Source of the DNA: Armatimonadota bacterium
GTDB lineage: Bacteria > Armatimonadota > Fimbriimonadia > Fimbriimonadales > Fimbriimonadaceae
Direction: 5' to 3'
DNA length: 6,175 nucleotides
Assembly: GCA_023423495.1 (NCBI GenBank)
Contig: JAFAFM010000059.1
Span: 1 to 6,175 of the forward strand
In this document: positions 1 to 6,175 of the stretch, piece by piece
Numbering within the stretch: the stretch's first letter is position 1
Layout of the letters: each line of letters begins with the position of its first letter
The notes under the pieces: model-generated
The model's input: only the letters and a program-made list of their open reading frames with translations
Databases searched by the model: none
Told to the model about the DNA's origin: nothing
Program-made: the position numbers and the translations under genes

Positions 1-611
1 CTCCCGACCGAAGCGGCCGTCTCCGTTGGTGCAGCGGTGCACGGCCGCGTCGACTCAAGCACCGGCGTCGAGACAGGAACAAAGAATGTGTTGAGCTTGA
101 CAGGCTCCTTGCGACCCTCGATGATCACGTACAGCGTCATCTGTTGATAGCGGTACTTGAAGACTTGCTCTTCGGCCCTCGGCCCGTTACCTTCTCCTGG
201 CTGGACTCGATAGAGTTGGGTGATCTCGGATTCAATTCTCGATTGCTCTTGAGTTAACAGAAGAAGCAGCTGGTCGGCCGCTTGTCCGCCGACTTTCAGT
301 TCGCTTTTAATGACCCGAATGATCCACCAGTCTGCAGCGGGCTTTTCCTCCTGGACAGAATCATCCCGCCAGCCACGAAGCATGGCTTCTTCCGAAGGGC
401 CGGTACACGGCACAATCACGCGCGGACCATCGATGTAACGACTTGAAGGTCGCAATTCAAATCTGAGCTTCATCGACCGGCCCGTCGACAGGCTCTTGGT
501 CATCTCCCAACCAGTGGTGACCGGCCGTTGAGGCGTAGTAAGTACGGGCGTCTGGGGAGCGGAGGTTCAACTCGACACGAGTGCTGCGAAAAGTAATCCA
601 ACGCGCAACAT
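1..611 (-). pseudogene. Unrecognised, probably exported protein; partial, with in-frame TGA at codon 15
   Basis: Read on the minus strand from ATG 609-611, the frame begins MLRVGLLFAALVSS, a good start for a signal peptide. It then meets TGA at 567-569 and continues open to the window edge, about 203 codons in all. The part after the stop has the look of real protein: TSAPQTPVLTTPQRPVTTGW, then an alternation of charged and beta-like stretches (MKLRFELRP, DWWIIRVIKSELKVGG, YQQMTLYVIIEGRKEP) and a glutamine/glutamate-rich segment (LLLLTQEQSRIESEI). I recognise no family, and the C-terminus lies outside the window. After the stop there is no plausible start until ATG 501-503, which would discard the export signal. 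TGA ends dacB and the isomerase-like gene here, so recoding is unlikely. A nonsense mutation or a base error is the simplest reading. The gene is divergent from dacB. Confidence 0.55.
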
Positions 612-616
612 AGCTT

Positions 617-645
617 AATCTAGCCAGTCTCCGCTATTAATGCAA
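617..645 (-). promoter_or_regulatory. Candidate promoter of the minus-strand gene starting at 611
   Basis: On the minus strand, TTGCAT (640-645) and TAGATT (617-622) are separated by 17 bases. They match the -35 and -10 consensus at three and four positions respectively. The -10 ends five bases before ATG 611, and no Shine-Dalgarno sequence lies between, so a transcript would begin at or next to the start codon. Inferred from pattern only. Confidence 0.35.
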
Positions 646-659
646 CCCTCAACGGGAGT

Positions 660-665
660 AATAAT
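660..665 (+). promoter_or_regulatory. Candidate -10 element of dacB, leaderless geometry
   Basis: AATAAT matches the -10 consensus at five of six positions and is followed by exactly six bases before ATG 672. TTAATG at 637-642 sits 17 bases upstream as a weak -35. A competing reading is that GGGAG (654-658) is a Shine-Dalgarno sequence for ATG 664, which opens only the three-codon frame M-K-T-stop. Confidence 0.35.
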
Positions 666-671
666 GAAGAC

Positions 672-2006
672 ATGATTGCCGCATTGGCACTTGCGCTTTC
701 AGGTGCCGACCTCGACAAGGTCCTTGACTCTCCTGACCTAAATGGCGCGCTTGTCGGGTGCATCGTGACCGACACTGCGGGCAGCGAACTATATTCTCGA
801 AACGCGCAAGGCCGTGTTATGCCGGCTAGCAATCAGAAGCTGATCAGCGCTGCGTACGCCCTGTATCAACTTGGTCCAGACTATGTCCCGACAACCAAAA
901 TCTGGAAAGAAAAGAACCGAATTGTGATTGAGTCGAGCGGCGATCCGAGCGTAACTTATAAGCAGTTGGTCGAGGCTCGAGACACGTTGAAGATCCATCG
1001 CAAGCTGCCCGTTTATGTGAAGCAGGCTTACCGGGTTGGCATTCCTGATTCATGGGAAATCGATGATTTGGCGAACCGATATGCTGCTCCCGTAACCGCG
1101 TTCTGCTTCGATCAAGCAGCGTTTGAACTGTGGGCGGAGCGCGGCAAGGCCTTTCTCCTGCCCGAAAGTTTTGGAGTGAAAATAAGCTTTGACCCGCGGC
1201 TCGCTGCCGGAGCATCGCGTTATGACCCGATCCGCAAAACTGTACGCGTTGGGCGTTCTCTTCCGGCCAAGCGAACTCGGCTCGACACCCTGGCTCTGCC
1301 CTCAGGAGACGAAACGGCGGCCTCGCTCTTCGGCAAAACCTTTTTCACCACGAAAGTAACTCCGACGAGGTCGCCCGATCTCACAATCAAGGGCCAGTCG
1401 CTGAAGGAGATATTAAAGACCTGCCTCGTCCGGAGCGACAATATTCAGGCGGAGCATCTCCTCTTGATGGGCGCCATAAAGGAAGGTGATATCTCGGAAC
1501 GACCCTATCCGTTGGCGAGGGAGCGCGTGACCAAGTTCCTCACGGAGGTTGTTGGAGTTGCCAAAGAGGACGTTCGCATTTACGATGGCAGCGGGCTCAG
1601 TCGGCACAATCTCGTGACTGCCCGGGCCATTGCCAAGCTTCTTGCCTGGTCTAATAATCAGCCGACGGCGAGCGTTTGGCGCGGAGCATTGGTTTCCCCG
1701 CTCAACGGGACCCTGCGGGGGCGACTCAGTGGTGTGGCATTTCAGGGCAAAACGGGGACCTTGGATATGGTTGTGAGTTTGAGCGGTTATGTTAAAACCA
1801 AGTCGGGTGAAGAGCGCATTATGAGCTTATTGCTCAATCATTTCGTTTCTTCCTCGGTAAAAGCACGGGAAATTCTCGATAAATTTGCGAAAACGCTCTT
1901 TGAGGACGGCGGTGGCACTTCGGTTGCCTTATCTTATGATTATGAAACTCGCCGCTCAAGTACCATCCCGCGCAATCTATCTTTTGCTGGGAATCGGTCT
2001 AATTGA
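672..2006 (+). CDS. dacB: D-alanyl-D-alanine carboxypeptidase/endopeptidase, PBP4 type (peptidase S13)
   Basis: This enzyme trims D-alanine from peptidoglycan stem peptides, and may cut cross-links, in the periplasm or outside the membrane. All three active-site motifs of penicillin-binding proteins are visible in order: SNQK (S53 nucleophile, K56), SDN (255-257) and KTG (360-362). The S13-typical DGSGLSR block is at 305-311, and W128..DDL...YAAPV (128-141) resembles the family's conserved stretch after the first motif. At 444 residues it is near family length, but the S-to-SDN distance (about 200) is shorter than in E. coli PBP4, suggesting a reduced inserted domain. The N-terminus (MIAALALALSG) is a short hydrophobic signal without the usual basic residue; a one-base change would join it to an upstream M-K-T. 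The last roughly 35 residues are low in recognisable features and overlap the next gene in another frame. Confidence 0.9.
   Translation: MIAALALALSGADLDKVLDSPDLNGALVGCIVTDTAGSELYSRNAQGRVMPASNQKLISAAYALYQLGPDYVPTTKIWKEKNRIVIESSGDPSVTYKQLVEARDTLKIHRKLPVYVKQAYRVGIPDSWEIDDLANRYAAPVTAFCFDQAAFELWAERGKAFLLPESFGVKISFDPRLAAGASRYDPIRKTVRVGRSLPAKRTRLDTLALPSGDETAASLFGKTFFTTKVTPTRSPDLTIKGQSLKEILKTCLVRSDNIQAEHLLLMGAIKEGDISERPYPLARERVTKFLTEVVGVAKEDVRIYDGSGLSRHNLVTARAIAKLLAWSNNQPTASVWRGALVSPLNGTLRGRLSGVAFQGKTGTLDMVVSLSGYVKTKSGEERIMSLLLNHFVSSSVKAREILDKFAKTLFEDGGGTSVALSYDYETRRSSTIPRNLSFAGNRSN
1930..1935 (+). promoter_or_regulatory. Weak candidate -10 for the DUF5658-type gene, inside dacB
   Basis: TATCTT (four of six consensus positions) is followed by six bases and ATG 1942. 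I see no -35 at a normal distance and no Shine-Dalgarno sequence close to the start. It is listed because the spacing matches the other genes of the window; on its own it would not stand. Confidence 0.2.
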
Positions 2007-2250
2007 CCTGATCGTCACAGCCGTGCTCCACGCCCGGGGTCAGATCATTGAGTTGAATCCGCTTATGAAGCCCCTTATAGAGCAGAGCGAGTGGCTGTTC
2101 GTCGCAGTAAAGGGGCTCACGTTGGTTGCGGCCTTTGTCGGACTGGTATGGTATGGCCGGCAAAACAAGAGCTTTGTCCGGCTGGCATGTATTGTGGGCA
2201 GCGTAGCCTACTTGACCGTGTTCACTCTGTGGTTCGTCAAGGGCGCCTAG
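1942..2250 (+). CDS. Small three-helix membrane protein, DUF5658-like
   Basis: This is a 102-residue protein with three predicted membrane helices, at about 11-30, 52-70 and 80-98. The first helix holds D22 and T26, and is followed by G33 and the signature ELNPL (37-41); K57 lies in helix two. The D...T...G...E.NP pattern is what I associate with DUF5658, a family of unknown function, so membership is a recognition call. The frame is open upstream to a TTG at 1885, but the extra N-terminus would be basic and lie wholly over dacB. ATG 1942 (or ATG 1936, two residues longer) puts the first helix near the N-terminus. The gene overlaps dacB by 65 bases in another frame, so it is probably co-transcribed, with or without its own start. 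Its stop is two bases from the converging yqhQ stop. Confidence 0.75.
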   Translation: MKLAAQVPSRAIYLLLGIGLIDLIVTAVLHARGQIIELNPLMKPLIEQSEWLFVAVKGLTLVAAFVGLVWYGRQNKSFVRLACIVGSVAYLTVFTLWFVKGA

Positions 2251-2252
2251 AT

Positions 2253-3335
2253 TTAGCTTATTGCGGCCGCAGCTTCATGGGAAGCTGTCGGCTCTTCGTT
2301 TTCTCGAATCGCGCCGGCCTCTGCGTCCACAACCGCTTGCAAAGCGGCCAACGCCACTTCGACCTGCCCCTCGTTCGGTTCACGGGTCGTGATAAGCTGA
2401 GTCATCAGCCCCGGCTTGAAGAGCAAATTCACCAAACCTGAATTCCGAAACTTTCCGGCGAATCGGATGAGTTCATACGAAACGCCTGCGATGATCGGCG
2501 TCAACACCACCAGCTCGATTAGCTGTCGGCCGAGAATGTCCAGAATGATGTTTCCCTGACCACCCGTGATGAGATATCGCGGAGTGACCGTCGAGATGAT
2601 GAAGCCGATGATGAAGACAATAACGATGAAGCTCGTACCACATCGAGGGTGCAGTCGAGTCTGCAGCATGCAATTCGCGATCGTCAGATCCTGATTGGCC
2701 TCCAAAGTGTTGATCGCCTTATGCTCGGCGCCGTGATACTCAAACAACTCTTGGATCGGTCGATAGCGACTAATAAGCAGGATGTAGCCAAAGATAAAGA
2801 CGCCTTTGATCGTTTCGGTGACGGCATTGATGGCCGTTCCACTCTTAATCCCCGCGAACCTGAGCTGTTCAGCTAGGATATTGGGCAGCATGTTGAATAG
2901 GAACCAGGCCATCGCAAGCGATAGAATCATCGTTCCGGCAACCGCGACGTCCTGAATGTTCTTCTTGGTCCGGCTCATCGGTTGGACCGCTCCAGCAGGA
3001 ACAACATTGCCGATCGTCGCGACTTCAGGACCAACAACAACTTCCGCCGGTTTGTCTTCTTCCTTTGCGTACTGCGGATCCATGTGGATCTTCGTCGCGA
3101 AGCGCATTGCCCGAATACCAAGCGCCATTGCGTCGAGGATTCCCAGCGTCCCCCGGAGGAAGGGAAGCTTTAGCCACTTTTGGCGGCCGATCCAGGTCTT
3201 CTCCAAGTGCTCAGTCTTTTGTACGATTTCGCCGTTCGGGGCACGGCAAGCAACGGAGAAGTAGTTGGGAGACCGCATCATCACTCCCTCGATGATTGCT
3301 TGGCCCCCGTACTGGAGGTATTCGCCCTTGGGCAT
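2253..3335 (-). CDS. yqhQ: DUF1385 family membrane protein, YqhQ-like
   Basis: A polytopic membrane protein of unknown biochemical role; B. subtilis YqhQ is the best-known relative. Family landmarks are plain: YGGQAIIEGVMMRSP (9-23), YHGAEHK (200-206) in the loop after a helix, HPRCGTSF (229-236), and the C-terminal block PGLMTQLITTREP (308-320) followed by an amphipathic helix. Hydrophobic helices lie at about 130-150, 175-190, 234-252 and 266-290. At 360 residues it is longer than YqhQ (about 318). The excess seems to be a hydrophilic stretch at about 86-125 between the N-terminal domain and the first helix, plus an acidic, alanine-rich tail (337-360). Its start is set by a TATAAT six bases before ATG 3335, with no Shine-Dalgarno. 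It lies 17 bases downstream of the DinB gene on the same strand, so it may also receive read-through. Confidence 0.9.
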   Translation of the reverse strand: MPKGEYLQYGGQAIIEGVMMRSPNYFSVACRAPNGEIVQKTEHLEKTWIGRQKWLKLPFLRGTLGILDAMALGIRAMRFATKIHMDPQYAKEEDKPAEVVVGPEVATIGNVVPAGAVQPMSRTKKNIQDVAVAGTMILSLAMAWFLFNMLPNILAEQLRFAGIKSGTAINAVTETIKGVFIFGYILLISRYRPIQELFEYHGAEHKAINTLEANQDLTIANCMLQTRLHPRCGTSFIVIVFIIGFIISTVTPRYLITGGQGNIILDILGRQLIELVVLTPIIAGVSYELIRFAGKFRNSGLVNLLFKPGLMTQLITTREPNEGQVEVALAALQAVVDAEAGAIRENEEPTASHEAAAAIS

Positions 3336-3341
3336 CGGTCG

Positions 3342-3347
3342 ATTATA
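3342..3347 (-). promoter_or_regulatory. Consensus -10 (TATAAT) directly before yqhQ
   Basis: On the minus strand a perfect TATAAT is followed by six bases (CGACCG) and then the yqhQ ATG, so transcription would start at about the A of the start codon. It occupies most of the 17-base gap after the DinB stop. The -35 region would lie inside the DinB 3' end, and only weak matches (TTACC-like at about 3365-3369) are seen there. Confidence 0.5.
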
Positions 3348-3352
3348 CCGGT

Positions 3353-3808
3353 CTAAGCTGGCGCGGTAAGGGTCGAGTAGTACATCGCCAAGCCTGTTTC
3401 CGGGAAGTCCTCAAGGCCCCTGCCTCGGCACAGCCCACGAAGTTCACCACGATGGTAAGTTCCGTGGTCGATGACGTGGCCAATAATTTGGCTCAGGCGC
3501 AAGTGACCGGCTTCCCCTGTAATTCGGTGGAAATGGATCAGGGGATCGTCTTCTCGCGCGACCAGGATCTTTTGCCAACCTTCGTGGAGGTCGACGAGCT
3601 TGCCCTCGGTTGGCTCGAACACCGGCATCGCGGTTGGGGAGCCGCCGAAACATCTTTGCTGCCAGACATCTTGGGCAGCCATGACATGTTGGAAAATGGT
3701 CCGGTCTGGCTCCGGCCAGCCTTGCGATTGCAGGTATCCGAACCACCGACGGTTGGCCCACAGGTCGAACTCAAGCCCCTCGGACAAAACTTCGAAATGC
3801 TGCTTCAT
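3353..3808 (-). CDS. DinB-family four-helix metal-binding protein
   Basis: This 151-residue protein has the DinB/YfiT-like fold: a four-helix bundle with a metal held by three histidines. In a numbering from ATG 3808 the ligands are H41 in FQHVMAAQDVW, and H115 and H119 in HVIDHGTYHRGELRG, the typical HxxxH of the last long helix. W18 and N19 of the FDLWANRRW segment in helix one also fit the family. DinB-like proteins act in the cytoplasm, and some are thiol-dependent transferases; the substrate here is unknown. The frame is open 12 codons further upstream, to ATG 3844. I prefer ATG 3808 because it overlaps the stop of the upstream gene as ATGA, the usual sign of translational coupling, and because the domain begins right there (MKQHFEVLSEGLEFD). 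It forms an operon with the isomerase-like gene. Confidence 0.87.
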   Translation of the reverse strand: MKQHFEVLSEGLEFDLWANRRWFGYLQSQGWPEPDRTIFQHVMAAQDVWQQRCFGGSPTAMPVFEPTEGKLVDLHEGWQKILVAREDDPLIHFHRITGEAGHLRLSQIIGHVIDHGTYHRGELRGLCRGRGLEDFPETGLAMYYSTLTAPA

Positions 3809-4620
3809 GATCCGTTCTGAAAGGCTCTCATGTAGCCGATGCATTGAGCAACTTCGTGTTCATTAGCATCCCAATTGTGTTCGTACTCTACGGACACAGG
3901 CCCCGTCATCCGAATCTTCCTATATTCCTCCAAAATTCCCCGCACGTTTGAGACACCCAGACCGAATGGCATGTCGTGGCCGGAGGGTTTGAACTCGTGC
4001 AGGTCTTTCAGATGACTGCTCACAATCCGGCCCTTTAGAATCCGAATCGCATCGACTGGTTTGATTCCGGAGCGAACCCAGTGGCCTGTGTCAGCGCAGG
4101 CTCCGATGCGCTTGTCGCGGTCCTTGACAAGGCTATACACATAATTTGGATCCCACATTCGGTAGCTCGGATTGTTGGGCTGGCGGGGATGGTCATGAAA
4201 CCCAACTTTCAAGTCGAATTCCTTCACCATCAATTCGATCGTGTCGATGGCGTTGTCCGACTCGGTGTTGATGACCTGAATGCCCAGTCCCTTTGCCCAC
4301 GCGAACAGCGGCCGCGCTTCTTCCGGTTTTGTCGAGATGCCCGTAACGCCGAAAGCAATCGCTTTTACGCCATGCCTTTCCAAAATCGATCGCAGCTTGG
4401 CCGTGTTGGCATCGCCCATCTGGTGGCCGACCTTAACATCGCCGGTTTCCTTGCTAAGGGTTTGCCCAGGAAATAGCTCGATGTTTTTTGAACCGGCTCT
4501 AGCCGCCTTCTCGATGGCCTCTTCCACGGTAAACCGATTAAAGGTCCAAGCCTGAACCGACGGCTGAAACATACCGGCTTGAACGGCGACAGCAGCGACC
4601 ACGAGTGTTGCAATGGGCAT
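3805..4620 (-). CDS. Sugar phosphate isomerase/epimerase-like TIM-barrel protein, probably exported
   Basis: 271 residues of the xylose isomerase-like (AP endonuclease 2) TIM-barrel superfamily, a group of metal-dependent sugar or inositol isomerases, epimerases and dehydratases. Likely metal ligands and active-site residues, one per strand end, are E48 (IELFPGQ), E120 (INTESDN), H142 and H144 (GFHDHP), D177 and H180 (CADTGHW), H203 (SSHLKD) and E245 (VSVEYEHN). The first 24 residues (MPIATLVVAAVAVQAG...SVQA) look like a signal peptide before the barrel starts at AWTF, so I infer export; the lack of a basic residue near the start weakens this. The substrate cannot be read from sequence. The gene starts a two-gene unit with the DinB protein (ATGA overlap). 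A TAAGAT six bases before ATG suggests a leaderless start. Confidence 0.87.
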   Translation of the reverse strand: MPIATLVVAAVAVQAGMFQPSVQAWTFNRFTVEEAIEKAARAGSKNIELFPGQTLSKETGDVKVGHQMGDANTAKLRSILERHGVKAIAFGVTGISTKPEEARPLFAWAKGLGIQVINTESDNAIDTIELMVKEFDLKVGFHDHPRQPNNPSYRMWDPNYVYSLVKDRDKRIGACADTGHWVRSGIKPVDAIRILKGRIVSSHLKDLHEFKPSGHDMPFGLGVSNVRGILEEYRKIRMTGPVSVEYEHNWDANEHEVAQCIGYMRAFQNGS

Positions 4621-4626
4621 GCTTGA

Positions 4627-4632
4627 ATCTTA
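4627..4632 (-). promoter_or_regulatory. Candidate -10 of the isomerase-like gene, leaderless geometry
   Basis: TAAGAT on the minus strand matches the -10 consensus at four of six positions. It is followed by six bases and ATG 4620, with no Shine-Dalgarno sequence. The -35 region would fall into the rpsJ terminator, and no good -35 is seen there, so read-through past that terminator is an alternative source of transcript. Confidence 0.35.
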
Positions 4633-4646
4633 GCCCATGACACATG

Positions 4647-4672
4647 AAAAAGCCCCCTGGTCAAGGGGGCTT
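4647..4672 (-). terminator. Intrinsic terminator of rpsJ
   Basis: The arms AAGCCCCC (4650-4657) and GGGGGCTT (4665-4672) pair perfectly around a seven-base loop. On the minus strand the GC core runs into five T residues (4651-4647). It lies 24 bases after the rpsJ stop. In the plus direction there is no T tract after the hairpin, so it serves the minus strand. Confidence 0.88.
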
Positions 4673-4695
4673 CAAAGCGAAACTTTATCTAGCGG

Positions 4696-4998
4696 CTAAG
4701 CGCTCTTGATTTCGATATCGACGCCGCTCGGCAAGTCCAATCGCATGAGTGCATCGATGGTCTTGTTGGTCGGTTCCAAAATGTCGATGAGCCGGTTATG
4801 CGTTCGAAGTTCAAAGTGCTCCATCGACTCCTTGTCGATGTGCGGACCACGAATGACCGTGAATCGTCGGATGTTGGTGGGAAGAGGAATCGGGCCGCTA
4901 ACTCGGGCGCCTGTTCTCTTAGCGGTGTCAGTGATTTTCTCAGCTGACTGATCGATGATGCGGTGATCGTACGCGCGAAGTCGAATTCTTACTTTCAT
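4696..4998 (-). CDS. rpsJ: Small ribosomal subunit protein uS10
   Basis: This 100-residue protein of the 30S head also acts as NusE in transcription antitermination. It shows the full uS10 pattern: [15 protein letters not shown] at the N-terminus, the [13 protein letters not shown] segment, the extended loop with [13 protein letters not shown], and the [14 protein letters not shown] block. Length and ends are normal for the family. The start is confirmed by AAAGG five bases upstream. It follows tuf on the same strand as in many str operons. However, a strong terminator separates it from tuf and another follows it directly, so it seems to be expressed alone and is not followed by rplC. Confidence 0.98.
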   Translation of the reverse strand: MKVRIRLRAYDHRIIDQSAEKITDTAKRTGARVSGPIPLPTNIRRFTVIRGPHIDKESMEHFELRTHNRLIDILEPTNKTIDALMRLDLPSGVDIEIKSA

Positions 4999-5003
4999 AT
5001 CTG

Positions 5004-5008
5004 CCTTT
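5004..5008 (-). promoter_or_regulatory. rpsJ: Shine-Dalgarno sequence of rpsJ
   Basis: AAAGG on the minus strand, five bases before ATG 4998. It is the one clear, well-spaced ribosome binding site for a confirmed start in the window and contrasts with the genes that appear leaderless. Confidence 0.7.
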
Positions 5009-5075
5009 GATGTCGGATTACTTCATCGTGAAAACCAACCAGTGGCAACTGGCTGCAACCTCACGAGAAGTTCAA

Positions 5076-5081
5076 ATTGTA
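5076..5081 (-). promoter_or_regulatory. rpsJ: Candidate -10 of a separate rpsJ promoter
   Basis: TACAAT (five of six consensus positions) lies on the minus strand just after the tuf terminator, giving a leader of about 70 bases before rpsJ. No good -35 is seen, since that region is the terminator hairpin itself. The leader contains a small hairpin, CCAGT-GGCA-ACTGG (5039-5052), with no known regulatory match. Confidence 0.35.
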
Positions 5082-5090
5082 CCTGAGGTA

Positions 5091-5129
5091 GAAAAGACGA
5101 AGGCCGTTCGACGGTGCGAACGGCCTTCG
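5091..5129 (-). terminator. Intrinsic terminator of tuf
   Basis: A perfect 13-base-pair stem (5098-5110 with 5117-5129) encloses a six-base loop. On the minus strand it is followed by TCTTTTC (5097-5091). It begins 18 bases after the tuf stop codon. Confidence 0.9.
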
Positions 5130-5147
5130 CGAAGACTAACTCTAGAG

Positions 5148-6175
<1,028 letters not shown>

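Noticed and set aside
14..47. Seven-base inverted repeat CGGCCGT...ACGGCCG at the left edge
   Set aside because: It is short, has a 20-base spacer, lies inside an open reading frame, and is likely chance in GC-rich sequence.
567..569. TGA as a recoded (selenocysteine or tryptophan) codon
   Set aside because: I saw no selenocysteine insertion hairpin, the position is inside a signal peptide, and TGA is used as a normal stop by dacB and by the isomerase-like gene.
844..1215. A 123-codon minus-strand frame inside dacB
   Set aside because: It is antisense to a well-supported gene, and its Arg/Ser/Pro/Gln-rich composition is typical of shadow frames.
2271..2286. Hairpin AGCTTC-ATGG-GAAGCT near the convergent stops, as a possible terminator
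   Set aside because: The stem is only six pairs, lies within the yqhQ coding end, and has no T run directly after it on either strand.
2091..2441. A 116-codon plus-strand frame spanning the DUF5658-type gene and the yqhQ 3' end
   Set aside because: It runs out of frame through one gene and antisense through another. The product is rich in Arg, Cys and His with no pattern, as expected of a shadow frame.
3296..3820. A 174-codon open frame on the plus strand opposite the DinB gene
   Set aside because: It is the antisense shadow of a gene with clear family motifs (three metal-binding histidines), has no domain-like features, and has no ribosome binding site or promoter of its own.
3353..3844. 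Longer DinB start at ATG 3844
   Set aside because: It would overlap the upstream gene by 40 bases and add 12 residues before the fold begins. ATG 3808 has the ATGA stop/start overlap.

Overview
The window is ordinary bacterial chromosome with mid-range GC by eye. It is densely packed, and I see no mobile element, CRISPR array, prophage or tRNA. Seven protein-coding loci can be supported, one of them damaged and two cut by the window edges. The mix (EF-Tu next to S10, a DUF1385/YqhQ protein, a DUF5658 membrane protein, a secreted xylose-isomerase-like barrel protein with a DinB-fold partner, an S13 carboxypeptidase) and the apparent leaderless promoters would fit a deep-branching terrestrial phylum such as Armatimonadota (Fimbriimonadia-like). 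That placement is a low-confidence inference from gene content.

Layout. 1-611 (minus): an unrecognised, probably exported protein whose frame is open to the window edge but carries a TGA at codon 15. 612-671: a short divergent intergenic region. 672-2006 (plus): a PBP4-type D-alanyl-D-alanine carboxypeptidase (S13 family), its 3' end overlapped by a small DUF5658-type membrane protein (1942-2250). These converge, two bases apart, on 2253-3335 (minus), a DUF1385/YqhQ membrane protein. Upstream of that on the same strand are a DinB-fold protein (3353-3808) and a sugar-phosphate isomerase/epimerase-like protein (3805-4620), joined by an ATGA stop/start overlap. Then come rpsJ (4696-4998) and the 3' part of tuf (5148-6175), both minus, each followed by a clear intrinsic terminator.

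How the genes fit together. tuf and rpsJ belong to translation. They look like the end of a str-type operon in which rpsJ is not followed by rplC and the rest of the S10 cluster. The isomerase-like and DinB genes form a translationally coupled pair. The carboxypeptidase acts in cell-wall maturation. The YqhQ and DUF5658 proteins are membrane proteins of unknown role.

The most interesting signal is regulatory. Five genes (the minus-strand gene at 611, dacB, the DUF5658 gene, yqhQ and the isomerase-like gene) have a -10-like hexamer ending only 5-6 bases before the chosen ATG. Most of them also lack a usable Shine-Dalgarno sequence. This is the geometry of leaderless mRNAs, whereas rpsJ has a normal Shine-Dalgarno. 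I found no convincing new multi-gene system.
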